A stretch of 61,163 nt of DNA from JBDSKH01 sp050245915 (GTDB taxonomy: Bacteria > Actinomycetota > Actinomycetes > Actinomycetales > Microbacteriaceae), in assembly GCA_050245915.1 (NCBI GenBank), contig JBFWWZ010000012.1, forward strand, positions 1 through 61,163. The letters run 5' to 3'. Position numbers and translations under genes: made by a program. Of the stretch, positions 11,809 to 19,810 are shown piece after piece (positions within the stretch are counted from its first letter, which is position 1; each line of letters opens with the position of its first letter). The notes beneath the pieces are model-generated. The model was not told the origin of the DNA. It did not search any database and saw only the letters and a program-made list of their open reading frames with translations.

Positions 11809-14451
11809 GTGCCGGACTCCGAAAAGCCTACCCTCCTGCTCATCGACGGCCATTCGCTCGCTTTCCGGGCCTTCTACGCGCTTCCGATCGACAGCTTCAC
11901 CACCCGCGACGGCCAGCACACCAACGCCATCCACGGCTTCATCTCGATGCTCCTGCTCCTGCTCCAGCAGCAGCACCCCACCCACCTCGCCGTGGCGTTC
12001 GACGTGTCGCGCGAATCGTTCCGCACCCGCGAATACGCCGAGTACAAGGGCAACCGCGGCGAGACCCCGCCGGAGTTCAAGGGCCAGATCCCGCTGCTGC
12101 AGGAGGCGCTGGCGGCGATGCGCGTGCGGGTGCTCCTCAAAGAGGACTACGAGGCCGACGACGTGCTGGCGACCCTCGCCACCCGCGGGGCCGCCGAGGG
12201 TTACCGGGTGCTGGTGGCATCCGGTGACCGAGACACCCTGCAACTGGTGACCGACGACATCACGGTGCTCTACCCGAACGTCCGCGGCGTCTCCGAGCTG
12301 AAGACCTACGACGCCGCCGCGGTGCGCGAGCGCTACGGCATCGAGCCGTACCAGTATCCCGAGGTGGCGGCGCTGGTCGGCGAGACCAGCGACAACCTCA
12401 TCGGCATCGACAAGGTCGGTGAGAAGACCGCGGTGAAGTGGGTGCAGCAGTACGGCACGGTCGAGAACCTGCTGCAGCACCTCGACGAGATCACGGGCGT
12501 CGTCGGTCAGAACCTGCGCGATCAGCAGGACCGCGCGGTGCGCAACCGCAGGCTGAACCGGCTGGTCACCGATGTCGAGCTCGACTACGGCCCGGCCGAC
12601 CTCGCCCGGCAGCCGATCGACGCCCCCGCGGTGCGCGAGCTCTTCGACCGCCTGCAGTTCAAGACGCTGCTCGACCGGGTGTTCAAGATCGAGGGTGCAG
12701 CCGAAGATCAGGCGCTTCTCGAAGAGCCGACGGCGACCACCTCGACGGGGCCCGACGTGCAGAGCCTCGGCGCGGACGCGCTCGGCGCGTGGCTGACCTC
12801 CCACGCCGGCACGCCGATCGGGGTGCGCATCGCCACCCTCAACGGGCGCATCGATGCCGTCGGTCTCGCCACCGACACCCAATCGGTGGTCGTCGACGGG
12901 CCGCCCGATCCCGCGCTGGCCTCCTGGCTCGCCTCCGACGCCCCGAAGCTGATGCACGAGTCGAAGCGCGCGATGAAGGTGCTCGGCGCCCACGGCATCC
13001 AGCTCGACGGTGTGCTGTTCGACAGCTACCTCGGCGCGTGGCTGCTGCGTCCGTCGCAGAAGGTCGACACGCTGTCGTCGCTGATCTACTACTACCTGGG
13101 TGAGACCCTGGCCGAGCCCGACCCCAACCAGCTCGTCCCGGTCACCGAGGCGGTCAGCCCCGCGACCGAGGCCTGGTATGTGGTGCGGCTCGCGAACGAC
13201 CTGCGATCGCGTCTCGACCCCGGGTCTCTCGATGTCTCGGCGACGATCGAGATCCCGCTGGTCCCCGTGCTGATCCGCATGGAACAGCAGGGTGTCACCG
13301 TCTCGGCCCCGCTGCTCGCCGAGCTCAACGCCCGGCTGGGGCGGGAGGCGGCGGAGATCGCGCAGCGCGCGTACGCCGAGATCGGGCGCGAGGTGAACCT
13401 CGGTTCCCCGAAGCAGCTGCAAGAGGTGCTGTTCGATCAGCTCGGCATGCCGAAGACCCGCGCCAACAAGACCGGGTATTCCACCGACGCCCAGTCCCTC
13501 GCCGACCTGGAGGAGCAGAACCCGCACCCCTTCCTGGCGATGCTGCGTCAGCACCGGGATGCCACCAAGATCCGGCAGATCGTCGAGACCCTCGAGAGGG
13601 GCGTCGGCGCCGACGGCCGCATCCACACCACGTACGAGCAGACCGGGGCGGCGACCGGGCGCCTGTCGTCGAACGACCCGAACCTGCAGAACATCCCGAT
13701 CAAGACCGAGGTGGGCCGCGAGGTCCGGGCGGCGTTCGTGGCCGGCGAGGGTTTCGAGACCCTGCTGACCGCGGACTACTCGCAGATCGAGATGCGCATC
13801 ATGGCGCACCTGTCCGGTGACGAGGGGCTCATCGAGGCGTTCCACTCGGGGGAGGACCTGCATCGTTTCGTGGGGTCGCGGGTGTTCGGCGTCGACCCGT
13901 CCGAGGTGACGCTCGCGATGCGCGTGAAGGTGAAGGCGATGTCGTACGGCCTCGCCTACGGGCTTTCCGCCTTCGGGCTCTCGAAGCAGCTGCGCATCGA
14001 CACCAGCGAGGCGAAAGAGCTGATGGCGGACTACTTCGCGCGGTTCGGCGGTGTGCGCGACTATCTGCGCGGTGTCGTGCTGCAGGCGAAGGAGGACGGC
14101 TACACGACGACGATCTTCGGTCGCCGGCGTCCGTTCACCGACCTCACCTCGAACAACCGCGTGCTGCGCGAGAACGCGGAGCGGCAGGCGCTCAACTCGC
14201 CGATCCAGGGCACCGCGGCCGACATCGTGAAGCGCGCGATGCTGGGCATCGACGCCGACCTCCGGGACCGCGGCCTCGGGTCGCGCATGCTGCTGCAGGT
14301 GCACGACGAACTCGTGCTCGAGGTGGCGCCGGGCGAGCTCGAGGAGCTCAGCGCGATCCTCACCGACCGGATGACGCACGCGGCCGACTTGAAGGTGCCG
14401 CTCGACGTTCAGCTCGGCACCGGTGCCAACTGGGACGCGGCGGCGCACTGA
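11809..14451 (+). CDS. polA: DNA polymerase I
   Basis: Repair and Okazaki-fragment-processing polymerase, 880 aa. The N-terminal 5' nuclease domain (about 1-300) shows LLLIDGHSLAFRAFYAL, EADDVLATLA and VASGDRDTLQLV. A vestigial 3'-5' exonuclease domain (about 310-490) lacks an obvious DxE metal motif. The polymerase domain has motif A DYSQIEMR with D656, the O-helix region MRVKVKAMSYGLAYG and motif C QVHDELVLEV with D833. Start GTG 11809 is leaderless. The stop codon lies inside the palindrome at 14448-14484. polA normally sits next to rpsA in this phylum; here 7.6 kb separate them. Confidence 0.97.
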   Translation: MPDSEKPTLLLIDGHSLAFRAFYALPIDSFTTRDGQHTNAIHGFISMLLLLLQQQHPTHLAVAFDVSRESFRTREYAEYKGNRGETPPEFKGQIPLLQEALAAMRVRVLLKEDYEADDVLATLATRGAAEGYRVLVASGDRDTLQLVTDDITVLYPNVRGVSELKTYDAAAVRERYGIEPYQYPEVAALVGETSDNLIGIDKVGEKTAVKWVQQYGTVENLLQHLDEITGVVGQNLRDQQDRAVRNRRLNRLVTDVELDYGPADLARQPIDAPAVRELFDRLQFKTLLDRVFKIEGAAEDQALLEEPTATTSTGPDVQSLGADALGAWLTSHAGTPIGVRIATLNGRIDAVGLATDTQSVVVDGPPDPALASWLASDAPKLMHESKRAMKVLGAHGIQLDGVLFDSYLGAWLLRPSQKVDTLSSLIYYYLGETLAEPDPNQLVPVTEAVSPATEAWYVVRLANDLRSRLDPGSLDVSATIEIPLVPVLIRMEQQGVTVSAPLLAELNARLGREAAEIAQRAYAEIGREVNLGSPKQLQEVLFDQLGMPKTRANKTGYSTDAQSLADLEEQNPHPFLAMLRQHRDATKIRQIVETLERGVGADGRIHTTYEQTGAATGRLSSNDPNLQNIPIKTEVGREVRAAFVAGEGFETLLTADYSQIEMRIMAHLSGDEGLIEAFHSGEDLHRFVGSRVFGVDPSEVTLAMRVKVKAMSYGLAYGLSAFGLSKQLRIDTSEAKELMADYFARFGGVRDYLRGVVLQAKEDGYTTTIFGRRRPFTDLTSNNRVLRENAERQALNSPIQGTAADIVKRAMLGIDADLRDRGLGSRMLLQVHDELVLEVAPGELEELSAILTDRMTHAADLKVPLDVQLGTGANWDAAAH

Positions 14452-14484
14452 TCTCGATACACCGCTGACGCGGCACTCGATCAG
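14448..14484. repeat. Intergenic palindrome overlapping the polA stop
   Basis: CTGATC and CGA (14448-14457) face TCGATCAG (14477-14484). Inside, CCGC (14462-14465) pairs with GCGG (14470-14473). The layout TCTCGATAC...ACTCGATCA matches a second palindrome type I recall as frequent in Microbacteriaceae intergenic DNA. It may act as a terminator or mRNA 3' end stabiliser for polA. The rest of the 192-nt gap to the next gene holds the promoter and operator described separately. Confidence 0.6.
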
Positions 14485-14556
14485 CACTCTTATCCGTTTC
14501 TCAGGCTTCTCGATATCTAGATGTCCGGGTCGCCCCGTCCTGGGTCCCGTTTGGCA

Positions 14557-14627
14557 TGTTCTGGTTGACTTTCGGACACAAACGGACTTACATAAGCCCA
14601 GAACAACATTTCCCCCGAGTTCTGAAC
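14557..14627 (+). promoter_or_regulatory. Promoter and probable DeoR-type operator region of the PTS operon
   Basis: TGTTCTGG (14557-14564) and CCAGAACA (14598-14605) are exact inverted repeats 33 nt apart. A third related site, the perfect palindrome GTTCTGAAC, is at 14619-14627. Between the first two lie a possible -35 TTGACT (14565-14570) and, 18 nt on, a -10-like TACATA (14589-14594). The repeats therefore bracket the promoter. Binding by the product of the adjacent regulator gene is inference. Confidence 0.55.
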
Positions 14628-14643
14628 GACGAGGTCAGCACTG

Positions 14644-15405
14644 TTGTACGCACCGGAGCGGCACCAGCAGATCCTCGACACGGCCCGCGTCCGAGGCCGG
14701 GTCGAGGTGGCGGGACTCGCGCGCGAACTCTCGGTGACGCCGGAAACGGTGCGTCGCGACCTCACCGCACTCGAACGCCGCGGCGTTCTGCGCCGCGTAC
14801 ACGGCGGCGCTATCCCGGTCGAGCGGCTCGGCATCGAGCCCGGCATCGCCGACCGCGAGGTGCACGCCATCGGCGAGAAGGAGCGCATCGCCCGCGCGGC
14901 CCTCGACGAACTGCCCGACGGCGGCTCCATCATCATCGACGCCGGCACCACCACGGTCCGGCTGGCCGAGCTGCTCCCGATGGACCGCGAACTGACCGTC
15001 GTCACCCACTCCATCCCGGTCGCCGCCGCCCTCGTCTCCCGTCCCACGATCACCCTGCATCTGCTGGGCGGCATCGTGCGCGGACGCACCCTCGCGGCCG
15101 TGGGGGAGTGGACCCGCACCCAGGTGGCGGAGGTCTTCGCCGACGTGGCGTTCATGGGCACCAACGGCATCAGCGTCGAACGCGGGCTCACCACCCCCGA
15201 CGTGGCCGAGGCGAGCGTCAAACGCGCGCTGATCGACGCGGCCCGCCGCACGGTGGTGCTGGCCGATCATTCGAAGTTCGGCCGCGAGGACTTCGCCCGG
15301 GTCGCGCCGCTCAGTGCCGTCGACACGGTGATCACCGACAACGGCCTCGACCCGGAGCTCGCCGACGACATGGAGAACGCCGGCCCGAGGGTGGTGGTGG
15401 TGTGA
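14644..15405 (+). CDS. DeoR/GlpR-family transcriptional regulator
   Basis: 253-aa sugar-phosphate-sensing repressor. The N-terminal winged helix (about 5-57) reads APERHQQILDTARVRGRV, then LSVTPETVRRDL, the hallmark DeoR helix-turn-helix. The C-terminal effector domain has DAGTTTVRLAELL, LLGGIVRGRT and VVLADHSKFG, as in FruR/GlpR/SrlR. It starts at TTG 14644, eight nt after GAGGT. It is the first gene of the PTS operon and overlaps the kinase gene by four bases (GTGA). Likely an autoregulated repressor that senses a phosphorylated hexose or hexitol; the inverted repeats just upstream are candidate operators. Confidence 0.9.
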   Translation: MYAPERHQQILDTARVRGRVEVAGLARELSVTPETVRRDLTALERRGVLRRVHGGAIPVERLGIEPGIADREVHAIGEKERIARAALDELPDGGSIIIDAGTTTVRLAELLPMDRELTVVTHSIPVAAALVSRPTITLHLLGGIVRGRTLAAVGEWTRTQVAEVFADVAFMGTNGISVERGLTTPDVAEASVKRALIDAARRTVVLADHSKFGREDFARVAPLSAVDTVITDNGLDPELADDMENAGPRVVVV

Positions 15406-16355
15406 TCGTCACGCTCACCCTCAACCCCAGCCTCGACCGCACCGTCGATGTCGACGCGCTCGTCCGCGGGGCGGTGGTGCGCACCACCGAGCCGACCCTC
15501 GAACCGGGCGGCAAGGGCGTGAACGTAAGCCGCGCGCTCCACGCCAACGGCGTGCCGTCGCTCGCGATCGTCGCAGTCGGGGGCCCGGAAGGCGCCGAAC
15601 TGAGCCGCCTGCTCGAGGCGGACGGCATCCTGTGCCGGTTCGTGCCGGTCAGCGGCCGCACCCGGTCGAATCTCACGGTGTGCGAGCCCGACGGCACCGT
15701 CACCAAGCTCAACGAGCCGGGCCGCCCGCTTCAGGATGCCGACCTCGCCGCGATCGCGACGGCAGTGCGTACCAGCGTGCGCGACGGCGACTGGCTCGTG
15801 GTGTCGGGGAGCACCCCTCCGCACTTCACCGGCGAGCAGGTGACCGCGCTCCTCACCGAGGCCACCGCGACGGGCGCGCAGCTCGTCATCGACTCCAGCG
15901 GCGAGGCGCTCGCCCTGTCGCTCGCCGCCCGGCCCCGCATCGTGAAGCCGAACCGCGACGAGCTGGCCGAGCTCGTCGGCCGCGAGCTGGGTTCCGTGGC
16001 CGCCGTACGCGAGGCCGCCGAGGAGGTGCGCGCACGCGGCGCCGATCACGTGCTCGTGAGCCTCGGCGCCGAGGGCGCGGTGCTCGTCGGCCCCGGCGGA
16101 ATGCTCGTGGGGGAGTCGCACGTCGACACGCCGCGCAGCACCGTGGGCGCCGGCGACAGCTTCCTCGCGGGATTCCTGTCCCGCTTCACCGACGACGAGG
16201 CGGATGTCGAGTCCGCCCTGCTCGAGGCACTCACCTGGGGAGCCGCGGCGACGCGTCTTCCGGGGAGCGCCGTCCCCACCCCGTCCGACCTCGACCCCTC
16301 GATCGTCCAGCTGGTGTGGCAGCCAGACCTGGATCGGCCACTCGTGGCCAGCTGA
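15402..16355 (+). CDS. fruK: 1-phosphofructokinase family hexose-phosphate kinase (PfkB)
   Basis: 317-aa PfkB-family sugar-phosphate kinase, closest in feel to FruK/LacC. N-terminal MIVTLTLNPSLDRTVDVD is the family signature. GGKGVNVSRAL lies near residues 37-47. The C-terminal ATP and catalytic motif TVGAGDSFLAGF has the catalytic base D252. FruK phosphorylates fructose-1-phosphate to fructose-1,6-bisphosphate; LacC acts on tagatose-6-phosphate. GTG 15402 overlaps the regulator stop. Its position ahead of a mannitol-type PTS rather than a fructose permease is unusual and suggests the pathway may pass through a 1-phosphate. Substrate is inferred, not proven. Confidence 0.85.
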   Translation: MIVTLTLNPSLDRTVDVDALVRGAVVRTTEPTLEPGGKGVNVSRALHANGVPSLAIVAVGGPEGAELSRLLEADGILCRFVPVSGRTRSNLTVCEPDGTVTKLNEPGRPLQDADLAAIATAVRTSVRDGDWLVVSGSTPPHFTGEQVTALLTEATATGAQLVIDSSGEALALSLAARPRIVKPNRDELAELVGRELGSVAAVREAAEEVRARGADHVLVSLGAEGAVLVGPGGMLVGESHVDTPRSTVGAGDSFLAGFLSRFTDDEADVESALLEALTWGAAATRLPGSAVPTPSDLDPSIVQLVWQPDLDRPLVAS

Positions 16356-16404
16356 ACACCGCCACCAACCCCAACTCTCCGAGTACGAAGGAGTACCACC
16401 TCAC

Positions 16405-17625
16405 ATGACCGCATACACACCGGAGGTGACCGGAACCGGAGCGCGCGCCCGCGTGCAGCGATTCGGCGCCTTCCTGGCCGGAATGGTGATGCCCAACCTG
16501 GGCGCGTTCATCGCCTTCGGCCTCATCACCACCCTGTTCATCCCCGATGGCTGGGTCAACAAGATCGCGGGAACGCAGACGGAGGTGAGCACGCAGATCA
16601 GCAACGTCGTCGGACCGCTGATCGTGATCCTCATCCCGATCCTGATCGCCTTCACCGGCGGTTTCCGCGTCTACGGCCACCGCGGCGGCGTCGTCGGCGC
16701 CGTGGCGCTCGTCGGCGCCATGCTCGCCCCCGTCGCCCTCCAGCTGACGCCGATCTCGCTGAACGGGGAGGACGTCGCTCCTCCGGCATCGATCGCGGAG
16801 ATCGGGCCGACCATCCTGGCCGCGTTCGTCCTCGGCCCGCTCACCGCCTGGCTCCTCAAGAAGTGGGACGGCGTCATCGAGGGCAAGGTCAAGGGCGGCT
16901 TCGAGATGCTGGTGGACAACTTCGCCGCCGGCATCATCGGCGGCGCGATGGCTGTCGTCGGCCTGTACATCGTCGGCCCCATCACCTACTGGATCACCCA
17001 GGGCCTCGGATGGCTGGCGAACGCGCTGGTGCAGACGCAGCTGCTCCCGCTGGTCTCGATCGTGGTCGAGCCGGCGAAGGTGCTGTTCCTGAACAACGCG
17101 ATCAACCACGGCGTCTTCACGCCGCTCGGCATCGAGCAGGCCTCGGACGCGGGACGGTCGATCTTCTTCATGATCGAGTCGAACCCCGGCCCCGGCCTCG
17201 GCATCCTGACCGCGATGCTGCTGTTCGGACCGCGTGCCATCCGCCCGACCGTTCCGGCCGCCATGGTCGTCCACTTCCTGGGCGGCATCCACGAGATCTA
17301 CTTCCCGTACGTGCTGATGAAGCCGATCCTCGTGATCGCGGCCATCGTCGGCGGCGCCACCGGCGTGCTGTGGGAGGTCATCTTCGGTCTGGGCCTCGTG
17401 GCCCCCGCGTCGCCGGGCAGCATCTTCGCCTGGTTCGCGGTGTCCCCGCCCGATCAGGTGATCCTGATCATGCTCGGCGTCATCATCTCGGCTGCGGTTA
17501 CCTTCGTGGTCGGCATGCTCCTGCTCGGCTTCGGCCGCAAGGAGTCCGCTGTCGACGCGGAGCTCGACCTCGAGGCGGCCAAGGAGAAGTCCGCCGAGAA
17601 CAAGGCAGCCGCGAAGAAGGCCTGA
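16405..17625 (+). CDS. mtlA: PTS mannitol-type EIIC membrane permease
   Basis: 406-aa membrane domain of a PTS sugar-alcohol transporter. It imports and, with EIIB, phosphorylates its substrate. The N-terminus RFGAFLAGMVMPNLGAFIAF, the stretch LFLNNAINHGVFTPLGIEQA and the hallmark GGIHEIYFPYVLM (293-305, with substrate-binding E297) match mannitol EIIC closely, not fructose EIIC. About eight hydrophobic segments are visible. Unlike E. coli MtlA, EIIB and EIIA are not fused but encoded by the next two genes. The C-terminal tail is charged (KEKSAENKAAAKKA). ATG 16405 follows an AAGGAG site. The open frame extends upstream only through fruK. Confidence 0.92.
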   Translation: MTAYTPEVTGTGARARVQRFGAFLAGMVMPNLGAFIAFGLITTLFIPDGWVNKIAGTQTEVSTQISNVVGPLIVILIPILIAFTGGFRVYGHRGGVVGAVALVGAMLAPVALQLTPISLNGEDVAPPASIAEIGPTILAAFVLGPLTAWLLKKWDGVIEGKVKGGFEMLVDNFAAGIIGGAMAVVGLYIVGPITYWITQGLGWLANALVQTQLLPLVSIVVEPAKVLFLNNAINHGVFTPLGIEQASDAGRSIFFMIESNPGPGLGILTAMLLFGPRAIRPTVPAAMVVHFLGGIHEIYFPYVLMKPILVIAAIVGGATGVLWEVIFGLGLVAPASPGSIFAWFAVSPPDQVILIMLGVIISAAVTFVVGMLLLGFGRKESAVDAELDLEAAKEKSAENKAAAKKA

Positions 17626-17667
17626 GCGTAGCCTCAGACCACCGTTCCACAACGAAGGAGAACTGAC

Positions 17668-17976
17668 ATGACCACACTCGACGGCTCCAGCGTGAAGAAG
17701 CTGATCGTCGCCTGCGACGCGGGGATGGGCTCGAGCGTGATGCTCGCCTCCACCCTCAAGAAGCAGCTCGCGAAGAACGGCGTGACGGTCGAGCATTCGC
17801 CCGTCGCGCACATCCCGAGCGATGCGGATGTGGTCGTCACCCAGGCAGGGCTGGCGGAGCGCGCCCGGCATGTCGTCCCCGACATCCCGGTCGTCCCGTT
17901 CCAGCTCTTCCTGGGCGACCCGGCCGTCGCCAAGGTCGTCAAAGCCATCCAGGATGGCTCGACGGTCGAGGTGTGA
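17668..17976 (+). CDS. PTS mannitol-type EIIB subunit
   Basis: 102-aa phosphotransfer subunit. The P-loop LIVACDAGMGSS carries the phosphorylated Cys16, the motif of mannitol EIIB. It accepts phosphate from EIIA and passes it to the sugar in EIIC. ATG 17668 follows AAGGAG. In E. coli this is the middle domain of MtlA; here it is free-standing, as in several Gram-positive systems. Three bases separate its stop from the EIIA start. Confidence 0.9.
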   Translation: MTTLDGSSVKKLIVACDAGMGSSVMLASTLKKQLAKNGVTVEHSPVAHIPSDADVVVTQAGLAERARHVVPDIPVVPFQLFLGDPAVAKVVKAIQDGSTVEV

Positions 17977-17979
17977 CCG

Positions 17980-18447
17980 GTGTCTGACGAGGAGGCTCAG
18001 AAGCCGCTGACCGACCTGCTGGCCCCGGCATCCATTCGACTGGATGCGGTGGCAGCCGATCGCGACGACGCGATCCGGCAGGCCGGCGCGGCACTGATCG
18101 AGGCCGGCGCCGTCGACGCGAGCTATGTCGACGCCATGCTCGAGCGGGAGAACTCCGTCTCCACGTATGTCGGCGAGGGTGTCGCGATTCCGCACGGCAC
18201 CCTCGCCGGCAAGGACGCGGTCACGGACGACGCGATCGTCGTGCTCCGCTTCCCGGCCGGCGTCGACTGGGGCGGCAACGACGTCTCGGTCGCCGTGGGC
18301 ATCGCGGCGAAGGGCAACGGGCACATCGCCCTGCTGTCCCAGCTGGCGACGGTGCTGCTCGACCCCGAGAAGGCCGCCGCACTGCGCGACGCCACCTCGG
18401 CGGACGCGGTGTACGAGCTGCTCGCCTCGGACGAGGACGACGAGTAG
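17980..18447 (+). CDS. mtlF: PTS mannitol/fructose-type EIIA subunit
   Basis: 155-aa soluble EIIA of the PTS_EIIA_2 family. The active-site His72 lies in STYVGEGVAIPHGT, the signature of mannitol EIIA (MtlF). It takes phosphate from HPr, encoded two genes downstream, and gives it to EIIB Cys16. The tail is acidic (ASDEDDE). It starts at GTG 17980, only a few bases after the EIIB stop, so coupling is likely. Confidence 0.9.
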   Translation: MSDEEAQKPLTDLLAPASIRLDAVAADRDDAIRQAGAALIEAGAVDASYVDAMLERENSVSTYVGEGVAIPHGTLAGKDAVTDDAIVVLRFPAGVDWGGNDVSVAVGIAAKGNGHIALLSQLATVLLDPEKAAALRDATSADAVYELLASDEDDE

Positions 18448-18454
18448 CACCAGG

Positions 18455-19495
18455 GTGAAGGCTCTGAAGTTCCACGCCCCGGGTGATCTCCGGCTCGAGC
18501 AGCTCGCCGAGCCCGAAGCCGGGCCGGGTGAGGTCAAGATCCGGGTGCGCGCCTGCTCGATGTGCGGCACCGACGTCAAGATCTCGCGCTCCGGGCACCC
18601 CAACATGACCCCGCCCCAGGTGATGGGTCACGAGATCGCGGGCGAGATCGTGGATGCCGGGGCCGGTGTCGAGGGCTGGGCTGCGGGCGACCGCGTCCAG
18701 GTCATCGCGGCGATCCCCGACGGGACCTGCGCGGAGTGCCTCGCCGGACACCAGGCGATCTGCCCGCACCAGCTGTCGATGGGCTACCAGTTCCCCGGCG
18801 GGTTCGCCGAATACCTGATCGTGCCGCGCGAGGTGCTCGCCGTCGACGGCCTCAACCGCATCCCCGAGAACCTGAGCTACGCAGAGGCGTCGGTCGCCGA
18901 GCCGCTCGCTTGCGTTCTGAACGGCCAGGAACTCGCACGAGTGGGCGCCGGCGACACGGTCGTGGTCATCGGCTCCGGGCCGATCGGATGCCTGCACGTG
19001 CGACTCGCGCGTGCCCGCGGTGCCGCCCGCGTCATCCTGATCGATCTGAACCCCGACCGGCTCGCCGCGGCCGCGGCACTGGTCGCCCCCGATCACACCG
19101 TCGCCACGGATACCCAGGACCCCGTGGCGGCGGTGCTCGACCTGACCGACGGCCGCGGCGCGGATGTCGTCGTCACGGCCGCGGCGTCCGGCGCCGCCCA
19201 GGAGCAGGGCCTGCTGATGCTCGCCAGGCGCGGGCGGCTGAGCCTGTTCGGCGGGCTGCCGAAGGACGCACCGACCATCACCGTCGACGCGAACCTGGTG
19301 CACTACCGCGAGCTCACCCTCGTCGGCGTGAACGGCTCCACGCCGGAGCACAACCGCCGCGCACTGGAGCTCATCGCATCGGGTGCCGTTCCCGTCGCGG
19401 ACCTGATCACCCATAGGCTGCCCCTGGACGAGGTCCTCGAGGGCATCGAGATCGTGGCCCGTGGCGAGGCCATCAAGGTCACGATCGAACCGTAG
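18455..19495 (+). CDS. Zinc-dependent medium-chain dehydrogenase (sorbitol dehydrogenase/GatD-like)
   Basis: 346-aa MDR oxidoreductase. Catalytic-zinc ligand candidates are C34 (or C37 within CSMCGTDVK) and H59-E60 (GHE). The structural-zinc loop has only three of the usual four Cys (C92, C95, C103), the first being replaced by Asp (PDGTCAEC). The Rossmann motif GSGPIG followed by LIDLN (acidic at the end of beta 2) suggests NAD preference. In this operon it most likely oxidises the hexitol phosphate made by the PTS. This is not the MtlD family usually paired with mannitol PTS; it resembles GatD and sorbitol dehydrogenases. Start GTG 18455; the frame is open upstream but overlaps EIIA. Confidence 0.85.
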   Translation: MKALKFHAPGDLRLEQLAEPEAGPGEVKIRVRACSMCGTDVKISRSGHPNMTPPQVMGHEIAGEIVDAGAGVEGWAAGDRVQVIAAIPDGTCAECLAGHQAICPHQLSMGYQFPGGFAEYLIVPREVLAVDGLNRIPENLSYAEASVAEPLACVLNGQELARVGAGDTVVVIGSGPIGCLHVRLARARGAARVILIDLNPDRLAAAAALVAPDHTVATDTQDPVAAVLDLTDGRGADVVVTAAASGAAQEQGLLMLARRGRLSLFGGLPKDAPTITVDANLVHYRELTLVGVNGSTPEHNRRALELIASGAVPVADLITHRLPLDEVLEGIEIVARGEAIKVTIEP

Positions 19496-19510
19496 AGAGA
19501 AAGAGGGACC

Positions 19511-19780
19511 ATGCCAGAACGCACCGTCACCGTCGCCTCCAGTGTGGGGCTGCACGCCCGCCCCGCCTCCCTGTTCAGCCAGGCCGCCGCGAAAGCCGGC
19601 GTCCCGGTCACGCTCACTTCCGCTGCGGGCAAGAGCGTCAACGCGGCCAGCATCCTGGGCGTGCTGTCGCTCGGGATCGGCCATGGCGAGACCGTCACCC
19701 TGTCCTCCGACGCGGACGGCGCCGACGCCGCCCTCGACGAGCTGGTCACCCTGCTCGAGACGGATCTCGACAAGGAATGA
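19511..19780 (+). CDS. ptsH: Phosphocarrier protein HPr
   Basis: 89-aa general PTS phosphocarrier. The active His15 is in SSVGLHARPAS. The site equivalent to regulatory Ser46 of Gram-positive HPr is present as Ser47 in AASILGVLSLG, so control by an HPr kinase is possible in principle. It receives phosphate from EI (not in this window) and feeds EIIA. ATG 19511 is preceded by a purine-rich site GAGAGAAAGAGGGA. It is the last gene of the operon. Having HPr here means this operon may supply HPr for other PTS too. Confidence 0.95.
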   Translation: MPERTVTVASSVGLHARPASLFSQAAAKAGVPVTLTSAAGKSVNAASILGVLSLGIGHGETVTLSSDADGADAALDELVTLLETDLDKE

Positions 19781-19797
19781 CCGTCTGACCTCCGGCT

Positions 19798-19803
19798 TAG
19801 GCT
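19798..19803 (+). promoter_or_regulatory. -10 box TAGGCT before the DUF885 gene
   Basis: TAGGCT followed by 7 nt and then ATG 19811: leaderless or near-leaderless transcript. This separates the next gene from the PTS operon. Confidence 0.55.
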
Positions 19804-19810
19804 GGGGAGC

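Noticed and set aside
11758..14487. A 909-codon minus-strand frame over polA
   Set aside because: Antisense to polA, whose catalytic motifs are intact; composition is Arg/Val/Asp-rich without domains.
14557..14627. cre/CRP-type catabolite operator
   Set aside because: The repeats share GTTCTG rather than a CRP half-site TGTGA or cre consensus.
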